From: Melieria omissa
Taxonomy: Eukaryota; Arthropoda; Insecta; Diptera; Ulidiidae
NCBI GenBank assembly: GCA_963971225.1
Contig: OZ020268.1
Location: forward strand, 45,868,404 to 45,932,403
Length of the DNA stretch: 64,000 bases
Reading direction: 5' to 3'
Position numbers and translations under genes: made by a program. Positions 33,936 to 46,023 of this stretch are shown here, one piece after another. Below the pieces are notes generated by a model that saw only the letters and a program-made list of their open reading frames with translations, ran no database searches and had not been told where the DNA came from. Position 1 is the first letter of the stretch. The number at the start of each line of letters is the position of its first letter.

Positions 33936-36599
33936 AATTTAAAAAAATGCGTATATTTTTGTTTGCTTTTTCTTTGGAGTCAAGCAATTACAAAACTGTC
34001 TGAAAAGTTTCTTTAGCAAGAGATCTTATCCTCCTAATGTCCATCTCACTTATAGAACACAAGATACGGATTACTTAAGCATCTCTTGGGAAAATTGTTT
34101 AGTAAACAGAAGGAGTCTGGTACCTTGACCACTTGAACTCGCAATAGGAATCATTCAGCATTCAACTCGTAGACATATCAAACTTTTGATCCTTTAAATA
34201 ACATTGAAATGTGTTCCACAACCTTTTTCATGCGGTTTCCAAGTAATCCTCATCAATAATGCTTCAAGCTTCACACGTTAGCATTCAACTTCCGGTTCTT
34301 CCTCTTTGCTTAGTAGTTCCAGCGCTTGTCAGTGTTGCTTTGTAAATGCCATAATCAACGCTGACAAATACAACGCCCCGTATTGCATTGGCATGACAAG
34401 AAGTTTTGATCTCTCATTTGACATTTCGCAGACACACAACAACGCCACTAAACTGTGATGACAACACATGAAAAACATCAGCAACATTATCATTTATTGC
34501 TATCCCACAGTCATTCACATTCACACACATCGAGCGGTGCAGACATGCGCCCAGAAAGGTTGACGTTTCCCAAACACTGAAATTCCGTTCACAGCAGGTC
34601 TACGCGTGGCTGACAATAAAGCTGACATTAAGTCGTGCGAGTGTGAGTGTGAGTACATGAAAGAAAAATATCAGCAAAACACTGCGCTATTCAATGCAAT
34701 GCGACACGACACGGCTGGGCACAAGGGCGTCAATGTAGGCAAATTACTCTATGCAGAGGTGAATACCTGAATGCAAACTTGATTTGCGGCGAGGCAGCCA
34801 AGAGGGACACCAATAAAAGCCATAAGGCTACAAGATGCCAGAACAAAACGTTGTGAAAATGCAAAAGCCTGCGCCAGAGTGAGTCATGCAACAGCTGATT
34901 GTCAACTATGATATATGGTTGCGACGCTCTGAACCGACGTGCAACATGTGTGCAGATGTTTAGCGATTCAGATAAGCACTTCGGTTCGAACAGTTTCAGT
35001 GATTTATAAATCGCAATGCGAAAATATGCTTGAAAACTCATTTGGCAAAGAAAATGCAATGTCGACTTTTTCTCTGCTAAGATGGATTCATAAAACGTTT
35101 CTAACGAGTAATAATTTTATTTTTATTTTTTGACAAAAGTATAATTTTAATTTAATTTAAGTTGAATTTTTTCGAGTTCATTACAGTTGCCTAAAATTTT
35201 AAAAATTTATCAAAAAAAAAAACAAAGGACTATCGAGCTATGAGCTTCGCTGTCTTCTATAACTACTCCGATTTCTGATCCTTCACTATTCTACTCTCTC
35301 CCTCTCCACTTTCCACTATTCATGCCCCACATTTTCATTATTACTTCTTCAAACTTCCCTGTCTTATGCCACATTTGCATTGAATTCATTTGTCTTCCCT
35401 TTCAGTTTCTTTGCATATTTCTTGGGTCCCAGTCCAGCGCGTTTCTTGTGTTTTGTGCGCTGTAATGCGACACGCTGCAGTGCGTATTAGATTTCTTTCG
35501 AGTCCGCTGTATTCCCTCTGGTTTTCCCCTTGCCACCTTATTCCCCTCTGTTCTTGCATTGCCGTTTTCACGTCTTTCTTTGTCATTTTCTGGCAGGTTT
35601 TATTTGTTTTTCGTATCGCAAAGCTCTGCTATTCATTTTGTTTTGCTGTTGTTGTTGTTGCAATTTCGGCAATGCACCCCTTCTGCCGCACCACGTACGC
35701 TTATTAATTTTATTGCGGCTGTAAATTAGTAACTCACGCGGGCACGAGTCCGCTGCACGAGTTGTGCGCGTCCCGTGGGTTCTTTGCAGCGGGAAGGGAA
35801 GAGAAGAACAGGGCCGGGTGTCGTCTTACTGCCCGAATTCCAAACGTTTTCATGCTTTATGCTTTACTGAGCTTTTTGTGCCGGTGCATTCTTCACAATT
35901 CATACGAGTACTTGTTATTGTTGGTGTTGTTGTATTGTACGTAAAATTTTAAATGACTGTTAATCGTTGTGGAAAATCGTGTTAATTCTGCTTGACATTG
36001 TTGGCTGATTTCTTTTGTTTCAAATTTGTTGCTGACTTGTTTCATTTAAGACTAAGACGCACAAGCATACCTGTGTGTGTGTGTATGTATTTGTATTTGT
36101 GTTCAGAGTAGGTTAACAAATATCGGCAGCGTGTATCTTTCTCACTATTAATGCAGTGTGACGTAAGCAAATTGAGTTGTTCTACGTTGTCAGCGTATTT
36201 AATTACAATGTCGTTGTTGTTGTTGTTGCTGTTGTACGCGCAATGCGCACATGAGAATGAGGCCTTATAGAAATGGCGTATGATAGAAAAAGAGGAGAGG
36301 GAGGCAGACATTTATTTCTTATTTCTTTTTTTTTGCCAAACGCCAACGAATCTGAGCCAAATGACGTTAGCATTTTTCCATAAACCATTTGCGTGTTACA
36401 ATTTGTCGGTAAAGATAATCACAAAAAATACTTTTGACAACCGAAAGTTTTATGTTAAATCAGAGACTAGCCGCCTGACAACTACGCACAATGAACTCTT
36501 CATAAATTGTCCCGCTTATGGAACACAAATTGCTTAAAATTTATTTAATTTGCACACAACTGACAGCACAGGCTTTGTTAAGTTTTAATAAAACATTTG
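33936..36599. other. No recognised gene
   Basis: Mixed DNA. A block at 35385-35720 is open on both strands, without known domains. GTT runs occur at 35647-35660, 35912-35935 and 36210-36235, and a TG run at about 36073-36087. The segment at 35278-35320 is pyrimidine-rich. No splice-bounded exon was evident. Confidence 0.35.
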
Positions 36600-38500
36600 G
36601 CCTGCGAATGTAAGAAATAATTTATTTTAATTGTTTTCAATTCCTCTGCTATTTAGTCAAAGATGAATAGATTTTGTTTTTAATGAAAAACTAGAAAAAA
36701 AGGCAAAAACAAAACACCAAAATATGAAACACATAAAAATGTCCCAATAATTTTTAATTTATGCTAAACGCCAAGTCATAAATTTTCGGCGAAGCAAAAG
36801 CAAGAAATGAATTCATTTAAGCCACAAAAAAATGGTTAGCAAACTGAGCAAATAGAAAAAACAATAAATGGACTTGAAAATCATAATTAAAACTAAAAAT
36901 ACAAATATAAAAATAAAATTTAATAAGAACTGAGAGCCAAAGTTAAAAAGTTGAAATTATAAATTGACAGCTAAGAAGTGCAAATTTTGTAAAAATGTTT
37001 TAAAATTAAAACTTAAAATACTTTAAATTCTTCAATTCTTCTTCTTCAAAATTCTTCTTCAAAATTAAAAATCTACGATGGAAATACATTTACAATTAAA
37101 AATTTAACAAAAGTGTAAGTTAAAAGTTACACTGTAAAAAATAACATTAAGAAATAAATTGCAACATTGATTTATTAATCAAAATTTAAAATAAGAAAGT
37201 AAGAACTAAAAACGTAAAATTGAAAAGAAATTACAAAATCAAAATTCTATATTAAAAACTTAAAAAAATAATTTCGAAATTAAAAAAGACAAATTTAAGA
37301 TGTAAACAAACATTCAAATAAAAATAAAAGATAACATCAAATTAAAAATTACGAAATCCAAAATCAGTGTTTTCAATACTTTAAAAGCTTCAAAATTAAA
37401 AAAAAATGAACCAGGAAACTAACATTCAAATTACAATAAAAAGTAAAATTGAAATAAAAACTACAAAATCAAAATTCAGCATTAAAAACTTTAAAAAATT
37501 TGAAATTTCAAACATTAAAAACATAAGAATTTAAAATTTCTAACATTCAAAATAAAACAGAATTAAAAAATAAAATTAAAAAAAAAATCACAAAATAAAA
37601 GCTAAATATTAAAAACTAAAAAAAATATAAAATTTTTAAATTAAAACATTAAAAATTAAAAAATTTAAGACTGAAAATATAAAAAAAAATTTACAAATCG
37701 AACTTTAAACTTAAAAACTATAAAAGATTAAAAATTAGTTGAATTAATGGAAAATACGAAATTTAAGATTAAAATAATCAAATTGAAAATTCAAAATTAA
37801 ATGAACTCATTCGAAACTGAAAAATAAAAATGAAAAGTTACCATTTAAAAATTTTAATTTTAAAATCGAATCAAATTAAAAACTAAAAACTTTAACATAA
37901 AAATTAAAAATGATAAACTAAAACCTAAAACAAACTAAAATTAGAAGTGTAAAAATTACAAACAAAAATGTAAAATTCAAAACTTAAGCTTAAAATATCC
38001 AAACTTTAAACTATAAATAGAAAATAAAATTAAAAAATATTAAATATCCGAAGAGAAGAACTAGAAAATGCGTCTATATATTTGCAATTAATAAAAAAAT
38101 AGAAAATATAAAAAAATTGTGTGCACTAAAGTTTTACAAAATATAAAAAGTAAGAACTTAATGTACACAATTTACCATAACATACGAAATATAGGATACA
38201 AAACACTTAAAAATTAAGAGGTAACACCTCTTAAAAAAATGAAGCATAAGTAAGAATTAAAATAAATGAAAAGCTAAAAGCACCGACAAAAATATAATAA
38301 ATATGCAATAAAAAACTTATAATCAGAAGTAAAAAAATTGTAAATAACACAAACAAAAATTATTTACACAAAAGTACAAAAATTAACAATAGGAAAATGA
38401 AACGTGAAAATGTATTCTGGGTTGAAAATTTCAATTTAAAACTTGTAAGTAACTAGAGGCAAATAACAATTACAACAACAAAGCAAATACCCTCATAAAA
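36600..38500. repeat. A-rich degenerate simple-sequence tract, 1.9 kb
   Basis: A long tract made almost wholly of AAATTAAAA, ACTAAAAA, TTTAAAA and ATAAAAAT words, with very few G. It is strongly asymmetric: the plus strand is A-rich throughout rather than A and T equally, unlike the TTAATTAA tracts elsewhere. No fixed period is obvious, which suggests slippage growth of a short A-rich unit. No coding potential. Confidence 0.75.
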
Positions 38501-39664
38501 CACATACAATAAAATAAACGATGCTCTCGGGGGCCACACAGCGGGTGGTGATTTGTGTTTATGACTATTTGGCGGAGGGGGTTGAGCCGCTAATTGAGTT
38601 GTTGCCATGAGTGGCCGACGACGCTGAGTGATGCGATACGCAAACGGCGCAAAAGTGGTTCATAATTTGCAAAACATTCACAAATCGTCTTGATAACGAG
38701 CAGCCAGCCTACAAGTTCGCTTATGTGTGTGTGTGTGTGTGAGTGTGTGCGAACGAACGCGCGCCACCTGTTTATTAGCATTTATTGGTGCGCCAGACCA
38801 AATTTTGATTCCACGCACAATTTTACATTTCTACCCGCGCCGCCCGCTCGGTGTCAACTCTCGAGAATACGCGCGTCCGACTGATCGACCTGTGCATCGA
38901 TGACTCATTGCGGTCAATGCGCTATGCATTTTGTAATGCAATTTTTGGTACTTGGACTTAAGCAACAACAACACATTTCAACTTAAAAAATCACTTACTA
39001 GAATTTTAAGTAGCAAAAGTCAACTGTTGTGTGTGCGTGATTGAAGATTCAAATTTTTATAGCATAATCGCCAGCTCAATAAATTGTCTCGTTAGCTTTT
39101 GCTTTGTGTATTTTTATTGTTTGAATTTGTGTTTTGCTTTGCAGCCATTGTAAAATTTGAATAAAAATTTATTAGAAACCCATAAAAAATTAGCAATAAA
39201 ATTTAAATGGTCGATATCGTTTAAGTAATTCCGATGCATGGTTATGTTTTCTCATTGGTTTCGGGAAGATGAAAAAAAAAAAAAACGTTTGGAATTCGGA
39301 AGATTTTGTAAAAAAAAACACCTATAAAAAGAAGAACAAGAAAAATAAGTTGTGAGGTGCCGAAAATTGTTGGAAGAAAAAAAATTGTGAGCTGCGCTGA
39401 TTATGATTTTTGCTTGAAAATGTTTGGCTCTAAAATTTTTCTGCGTAGAGTCCTGAGTGTTCTTCTGTGAACATAAATTTCTAGTTTTTTTTTTAATATT
39501 TTTATATGCAAAACATTGTTGCACTCTTTAGGAGAAGAAGGACTCACCAGTGTTGCCAGTTCAGGAGACTTCTTCCTAGATTTAGAAGATTCTTGGCCTT
39601 TTAGGAGAATTTTTAGGAGGCAGAATTGTTTAGGATAAAGTTTAGGAGATTTTGATTGTGATAT
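38501..39664. other. No recognised gene; TG microsatellite
   Basis: Contains a (TG)9 run at 38724-38741. The rest is AT-rich, with A runs at 39273-39285 and 39310-39317. At about 39548-39650 the word TTTAGGAGA recurs in a short local repeat. Confidence 0.4.
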
Positions 39665-39861
39665 ACACAGTCCAACAATTATGTATTAATACTCGAATCA
39701 TATCTCAGCAACCAAGCGCGCCATCTATGTGCGAGCACATGCGTTTTGAAACTTCAACCTTCCTCTACTAACTGTTAACCTTCCTCTACTTCATGACATT
39801 TGGTTGACATTTAATATTTATTACAATTCATTTTGCAAAACACGCTTTCGTTGCACCCGCA

Positions 39862-40380
39862 GAAAATGATCCAAACTTCCTGAAAATAATTGTTACTGTT
39901 GATGAAACATGGTGTTTCCAATACGATCCAGAAACCAATCGTCAAAGTGCGGAATGGAAATCAAAAACTCGTCACAAGCCAAAAAAACATGAAAAGTTCC
40001 ATCAAAAACAAAACAATGCTCATCACATTCTTCGATAGCAAAGAAATTATCCACAAAGAATTGTTTCCAACTGGTCAAACAGTTACTGCCGCATATTACC
40101 TCGAAGTTTTGAAGCGTTTGATGGCCAGAATTCGTCGTATTCGACCAGAATACCGCGATCCAAAAAGTTGGTCTCTGTTGCACGATAATGCACCGAGTCA
40201 CACAGCACTCATTGTTCGTCAATTTTTGGCTCGGAATCAGGTCTGTGTGTTGAATCATCTGCCGTATTCACCTTAATTGGCACCGTGCGACTTATCTTTG
40301 TTCCCGAAACTGAAATTGAAGTTGAAAGGATGCTTTTTTGATGACATTCAGACCATACAACGGGCTTCGTTTACTCTAAT
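39862..40380 (+). mobile_element. Mariner transposase relic, D34D type, plus strand
   Basis: From 39862 one frame reads VTVDETWCFQYDPETNRQSA (first catalytic aspartate in V-D-E-T-W), ending at a stop near 40035. A frame change then gives LITFFDSKEIIHKELFPTGQ, SLLHDNAPSHTALIVRQFLA (second catalytic aspartate) and YSP, stop, LAPCDLSLFPKLK (third aspartate, 34 residues after the second). The N-terminal half is absent; upstream sequence to about 39665 may include a terminal end, but no clean inverted repeat was found. Inactive because of the frameshift, internal stop and 5' deletion. A different subfamily from the copy at 33297, judging by its motifs. Confidence 0.88.
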
Positions 40381-40475
40381 TGAATTAATTTGTATGCTTC
40401 AAAGTGTATAATTTATGCAATGAATGAAGGAGTTTACTAAATAAATTTTTACTTTACTATTACTAATTGTTTATA

Positions 40476-40757
40476 TGTTTTGTTGGTGTTAAGTTGTCAG
40501 TTAATTCAGTTTTGCCCACAGCGCATCTGGAATCCTCCTGAGCGTAGGTGCGCTTGCTGTCATGAACGGAATAGGATTTTTAAGTGGCGATACGGGGTTC
40601 AGAGCAACCAGCTTCCGCCCCTATCGAGCCAATCCAATTGTGCACTTTCGCTTTACAAAAGCGACGGATCGGTTTAAAGAGATGCAGTCTCTGGGAATCT
40701 TAAAGTCAATGGTTGAAGGCCATAGAACCACCCACGGCGGGGCTAGCCCGGTCTAAT
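40476..40757. other. Unassigned GC-richer segment between two mobile elements
   Basis: A GC-richer stretch with a plus-strand 64-codon frame (40562-40756) that starts MNGIGFLSGDTGFRATSF and stops just before the TTAA of the next element. The composition differs from both neighbours. I do not recognise the peptide; it may be part of an undetected mobile element or a transferred piece. Confidence 0.3.
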
Positions 40758-40761
40758 TTAA

Positions 40762-41242
40762 CCAATTGCTGCCTAATGTGTAAAAATGTACCCATTAAAA
40801 TTGACTTTTTTATAAAATCACAGAAAAGTTCGTGGTAGAGATATATCGAAATCATTGATAGGGATGGTTGGGATAAAGATGGAACTACTTTAGTCTAGTA
40901 GAGGTCACCCTAAAATTCCGCCATCTAGCTAGAGTTACCAGACTCCAAAAATTGTGAATTTTCCGGAGGTGAAAAATGTGAATGAAACTTCACAAAAATC
41001 TGCCTCCTAACTCACCTTTAAACAATACAACTTTTGTTCACGTGCTTAGCTGATCACTTCAAAAAGTATGGAAAAAGCTGCCATTGCTGCCTAATGGGTA
41101 CAAAATACCCAATGAATATCTCAGAAACGTGCAGAGATAGAAAGCTGAAATTTTTGTTTCTGATCATTTTGGGCCAATTCCAGGTCGTGTTTGAAATTTT
41201 ATCAAAATCGTATGGGCGGAACTGGTACCCGGCTTTAATGGG
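40762..41242. mobile_element. Probable TTAA-flanked MITE
   Basis: Flanked by TTAA at 40758-40761 and 41243-41246. The left end starts CCAATTGCTGCCTAATG; the reverse complement of the right end starts CCCATTAAAGCCGGGTACC, so the inverted repeat is short and imperfect. The word ATTGCTGCCTAATG recurs internally at about 41083, close to GGGTACAAAATACCC, which suggests subterminal repeats or a nested second end. No transposase frame. Confidence 0.4.
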
Positions 41243-41246
41243 TTAA

Positions 41247-43139
41247 GTAGTTGCGAATCTGGGCACTTGTTCTCATAAACTGGCGGCATTCTAGAACGCA
41301 TCTCGATTTAGCTGTGTATGATTCAAGTCATTTTATTGCAGTCCGGTTGTTCACACATGTGATACGATTGGTTGAAATCGGGCCCAGTTGTCGAATAATT
41401 TAAGCAGCCAGGTTTATCACACTACACCAATCGGATCCCGCTGATTGCGGCTGTTTGCATCTGTCAATTCTATTCATCAATTTCATCAATTTCGATTCAT
41501 CGTTATGATACCACCACATTTAGTATCGATTCAAACCAACGCTGATAAATTCTATTGCGTGTGACTTTTGATGAAAATTTTAAGAAATTTCAAGCCCACA
41601 TAAACTCTTTTACACACTGTCAAAATTCCTATTACTTATTTGTTCACACTTTTGATTCACACACGCGCGGCTCGTGCTTTGTATTCTCAGCCGTTTGCGC
41701 ATTAAATAAACCAAAAAATATGTCACATTTAATGAATTTCTAAATAATTAACGTCAACGTGGCAACAAAACTCGCCACAGTGCAGCCGCAGCCGAAGCCG
41801 CCAGCGGCAGCAGAAATTCATAAATTATTCGATTAGGAAGCAAGAAAGTATGTAAAAGCGTAATTTTTGACAATTCAAATGTGGTATAACCAAATAAATT
41901 TTGCTTTTTCCTACTTAAGAAAGAGTCAAATAAATTCATTTAAAACTAAAAAAAAAACTAAAAAAAAGAAATGGGAAAAAATTCAAAACGGACAAGAACG
42001 TCAAAAAAAGTACAAAAAACAAATATTAAAACAGAAAAAGTGATAAATGCAACTGGCAGCATTTGAGCGTGAATTTTCAAGCTTTTCGACGGCTGTGGAA
42101 TTTGTGCGTGTTTCCTGCTCCAGAAGTGCCAAATGACGCGGCCAACGGGCGGCCAGCCCAGTGTGCGTTGTGGTTGGTGTGTGTGGCCTAAAATGTTTTC
42201 TTAAATAGAAAATGAAAATTTCATTAGCTTGACGCTCAAAAATAGCTGCAGTTTCGAATGTGTGTGTGTGTGTGTGTGTGAGAATTTTGTGGAAATTTTT
42301 TTATGTCTCGGTTAGCTACTTTAAAGTAATGTTTTTATTAACATCGAGCAAATAATGTTTAAATTTTCGGGCTTACATGGCAGTGTTGTTGTTTTTATAA
42401 TAATTCCATACACATCACTACCTGCCACCAGGGCCTGGCAGCAACAACTGTGCAGTTTTTTGTTTTATTAATTTTTTATTTTTTGTGAAATTAGTTCACC
42501 ACTTTTCTTAAATGCATTTGAATCTTTCAAATTTTCATTTACTCTGCGCTGAATGATGCAAATCGCGCTCTCTCTGCCGTCTCCACTCCTACGTCTCCCT
42601 CTCTCGACATGTTTTTTTTTGTTATTTTTATTTTCGTTGGGCACCGTAGCCTACAACTGTCACTTGCATTGCCCCAAGCACTCCTCCGCCCCTCTATGTT
42701 CACTGCAGTGTCGACACACATTGCGATCGCTTGCAGTCGGCCACAGTTGTTGTGCCATATTTTCATGTTTGGGCCAACAAAAAAAAAAAGTCGAATTTTG
42801 AAATGTCGCCAAGTCGAACAGACGTGCCGCATTTTAGCCAAAAATCTAATCCCTTAGGCTTGCATGTTTGTATGTGTGTGTGTGTGCGTACGTATGGGTA
42901 TTGTAAGTATTTATGACCAAATCAGCAGCGCCATTTGGTCAGAAGTGTTAATTTTATAGCTTTAGTTTAGCTGTTTGGCGTTGCCACGCGCCACGCCCTT
43001 TCATTTCAGAATTTTATGCTCTTTTGCTTTTTAATATTAGCACAAATTTATGCTTTTACTTTACACAGAAGCGACTGTTGACAGATTTGTAGTTGCTTTC
43101 AGTTTCTGTGCGATGAAAGAATTTTTTCCTTTTAATTTT
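41247..43139. other. No recognised gene; TG microsatellite
   Basis: Mixed to AT-rich DNA. A (TG)11 run lies at 42259-42280 and another TG run at about 42872-42886. Frames at 42539-42857 are open on both strands without known domains. Confidence 0.4.
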
Positions 43140-43800
43140 CTCCGCATCGAACAATAAACTGTCGAATTTTAATTCTTCAGTAGGAAGTTTTTCAAAACTT
43201 AACGGAAAATTTTAACTAAAAATGTTTCAAATTTTTTTCTGGATTTATTTTACCGAAGATTTCTCTGATTAACAAAAAATTGATTTCTGATTAACAACAC
43301 ATTGATTTGTTAACACTGTGATTTGTTAAACACATTTTTGATAAAAAAAAATTATTTGTCATACAAATTCGAACAATAAACTGTCAAGTTTTAATTTTAC
43401 AGTAGGAAGTTTTTCGAAACCAAAGATTTTAACTAAAGATTTTGAAAAATTTTTTTTAAGTTTTTTTAACTCAAGATTTTTCAAAAATACTAAAATCAAT
43501 GATTTTCAAAGAAATTTCTGATTAACAAAAAATACAAATGATTTGTGAAACAAATTTCAGATTAAAAACAAAATTATTTGTCATACAAATTCGAACAATA
43601 AACTGTCGAGTTAATTTAAAAGTAGCAAAATTTTCAAAACTTCAAGATTTTAACTAAAGATTTTTCAAATTTTTTTTTAATTTTTTAACTCAACATTTTC
43701 CAAACATTGGAAAGCTAATGATTTTTAAACCAATTTCTAATAATTCAAAAAGAAATGAAGACATTTTTGATAAATTAAAATTTATTTGTCAAACAAATTG
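43140..43800. repeat. Tandem repeat, about 222-bp unit, three copies
   Basis: The block TCGAACAATAAACTGTC, then TTTTAATT, CAGTAGGAAGTTTTTC and TTTTAACTAAAGATTTT, begins near 43147, 43369 and 43591, giving a period of about 222 bp. Each unit also holds ATTTCTGATTAAC and ATTTGTCATACAAAT. The third copy is most diverged. Non-coding and AT-rich. Confidence 0.8.
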
Positions 43801-45493
43801 TTAGTAAAACACTCAACTAAACCAGAGAAACGGAAATAATTTCCAATCATATTTCAAAAATGTTTACTAAAGTTTTGTTAGTAAACTTTTTACTGTGATT
43901 TGAAAATGTTTTAACTAACAGTTTACTTCTCAATTTTAGTAAAAGTAAGTTGGGTTTAAGTTCAACCTTTTCCCTCTGGTATCTTTGTAGTTTTAAGGAA
44001 ATTTGTTCACTAAGAAGAGACCAGCTGAGAACAGTTGAAGATGTTTTGATGGTTCCCTGTCCGATGGGTACAAAAGGCAAAAACACGGGTTAATGATTTC
44101 TACAAAGTTTAGAACTGTTTTTTTTTTCAAGTAAATGTTTGCAAACTTAAAAAAGGTAGAAAATTATTTTGAAAAGCTTATAAATATAACAGAAATTTCA
44201 ATATTTTAAAATTTTTTTAAATGCAGATTATTAGTAATGTCTATTTAATACGCGAAAACAGTGTAAAAAAGTGTTTTGTAATGATTTCCACAGGATTTAC
44301 GTGGACAAGGAAGAAGAAGAAAATGTACTTTAGCTTCTATGCCCTTGTGCTGCACTCATTAGGAGTAGGAGGACCCATTTGGGTGACTTCTTCTTTGACA
44401 AAATCAAGTATACGGCCCATAAGCCTAAGCACAAATCTGATCAAATTTTTTAGAAGATCGAACTGATTCTGTGAGCAATGACATCTGCGTTCGATCAACC
44501 GCGATATGGCAATGAGGCTCGATGGCCTAAGTGAGTTGCCTTGTGAGCAGAACTTTCCATAGACCTATCTAACATTTCTCCATTACTCGACAAGAAAATT
44601 ATGTGTAAAAAAAACAAATGTTTTCTAAACTTACTTGGGACCTCTACATATCAAAAAAAGAAAACAATTTGTTTTTGTAAGGAAGCATTTTTGAAGGAAG
44701 TTTCAAAAACCAGTTTTTTCCTTTTATTTTAGTTCCCTTCCTTTTATTTTAGTTCCATTCCCCAAAGGCGAACTAATCAACACAAGCAGTCCATTGTCCA
44801 GAAAGTAATACCTTATCCCTTTCAATGATATATGCATTGCCCAAATCAGATACGACTTCGTGGAGTTATTGGCGATGAAAAATTAAAAAGTGGAGTTTTT
44901 CTATCATTTTCGAAAATATAAATTTTCATTTATTTTTTTTTAAACTATTTTATACAGTCTGATAGAATAAATCGATAGACGTTTTAAATTTAAATTTAAA
45001 AAATTTTAAATAAAAAAATTATTTTGACCAACATTTTAATTACCAACATTTTATGAAGTGAAAATGTGTTTAAAAGAAAAATTTTAAATAAATTAAAAAT
45101 AAACTTCAATAAGCGATTGCATCTATAGCGTGTCGCACAATTGTAATTTTGTCGAATTTTTTTTTTTTGCAATTTCTATGTTCAATTGGCAACTCTGAAA
45201 TTTGGTTATTATCGTCTACGACTGTTTTGATTATTAAAAATTAAGCGCTTGACAGAGAAAAAAGTTGTTATCATTGGGACAAGAGTTGATTTATTAGGGC
45301 AACAATTTTCAAACCAAATCATTTTCCCAAATTTCGATGTCAACTGGCTTCTTTCTTTAGGGTTTTGGGAAATCTTTAGTTTTCATATTCAATAAGTAAA
45401 GCAAAAGAATTGTCTTCAAAGCTGAGATCCAACGCGTTCCCGGTGACTTGCCATATTTTTGTCAAAATGCCATAGAAAACTTAATGAATGGAA
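43801..45493. other. No recognised gene
   Basis: AT-rich. A frame at 44221-44466 has no recognisable domain. A short duplication of CCTTTTATTTTAGTTCC lies at about 44718-44755. Nothing else was readable. Confidence 0.4.
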
Positions 45494-45633
45494 CAAGGGC
45501 CAGGATTTTATTTTCGGGAGGCTTTGCGTACAACTTTTGAGTCGAATACTATTCGCGATCATATTTTATATCAGCAATTTTTGTGTTTGGAGGGGAGGTT
45601 TCAACACCCAAACCCCGCATGTGTGCGCCACTG
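45494..45633. mobile_element. hAT-like MITE, family shared with 49945
   Basis: A 140-bp segment whose right end, read in reverse complement, is CAGTGGCGCACACATGCGG. Its interior shares CAGGATTTTATTTT, CGGGAGGCTTTGCGTACAA and GGAGGTTT-like words with the 132-bp element at 49945-50076, in the same order. The left end (CAAGGGC) is damaged. The short inverted ends beginning CAG-G suggest a hAT-type non-autonomous element; an 8-bp target duplication is not clear. Confidence 0.55.
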
Positions 45634-45970
45634 ATGGCATCTAAAGTTAGGATAAAATTTGATTTCTTAACGATGGACCAGAAAAAAGATATTCTAAAGA
45701 AATTAAGTCGAGAAAAGTCACTTCGTCAACTGGCAGTGAACTACATTGTAGGCAAATCTACAATTTCTATAAAAATGTATCAAAACTTTGCCAAATGAAA
45801 ATTACAAATTTCTTAAACAAAATTTTTTAGCAATAATAATAATTGTAAAAAGTAAGTTTCATTTGTGTTCAGTATTTTCATCGGTTTTTTTTAATCTTAG
45901 TAATTTGGACATTTCGATTTTTCGAATATTTGGGGTTTTTATTGTCCAGATAATCGATATTACCAGATTA
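45634..45970 (+). mobile_element. Tigger/pogo-type transposase fragment (N-terminal HTH)
   Basis: An ATG at 45634 opens 54 codons to 45797. Residues 14-35 contain MDQKKDILKKLSREKSL and RQLAVNY, followed by VGKSTISIK. This matches the first helix-turn-helix (CENP-B/Psq-type) of Tigger/pogo/jerky proteins, whose pattern is E-x-K-x-x-I-L-x-x-L...S-x-R-x-L-A-x-x-Y-x-V-G-x-S-T-I. The frame then stops. Sequence at 45895-45969 with AATTTGGACATTTCGATT and TATTGTCCAGATAATCG looks like the 3' terminal region of such an element, so the middle of the transposase is deleted. The fragment begins exactly where the preceding MITE ends. Confidence 0.72.
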
Positions 45971-45991
45971 CTTATACTATGGATTATACTA

Positions 45992-46023
45992 TATGTATAT
46001 AGTTGTATATAACTATATACATA
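45992..46023. repeat. 13-bp inverted repeat with 6-nt loop
   Basis: TATGTATATAGTT, the loop GTATAT, then AACTATATACATA. TA-rich, so it may simply be microsatellite-like. It lies just beyond the Tigger-like 3' region. Confidence 0.6.
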
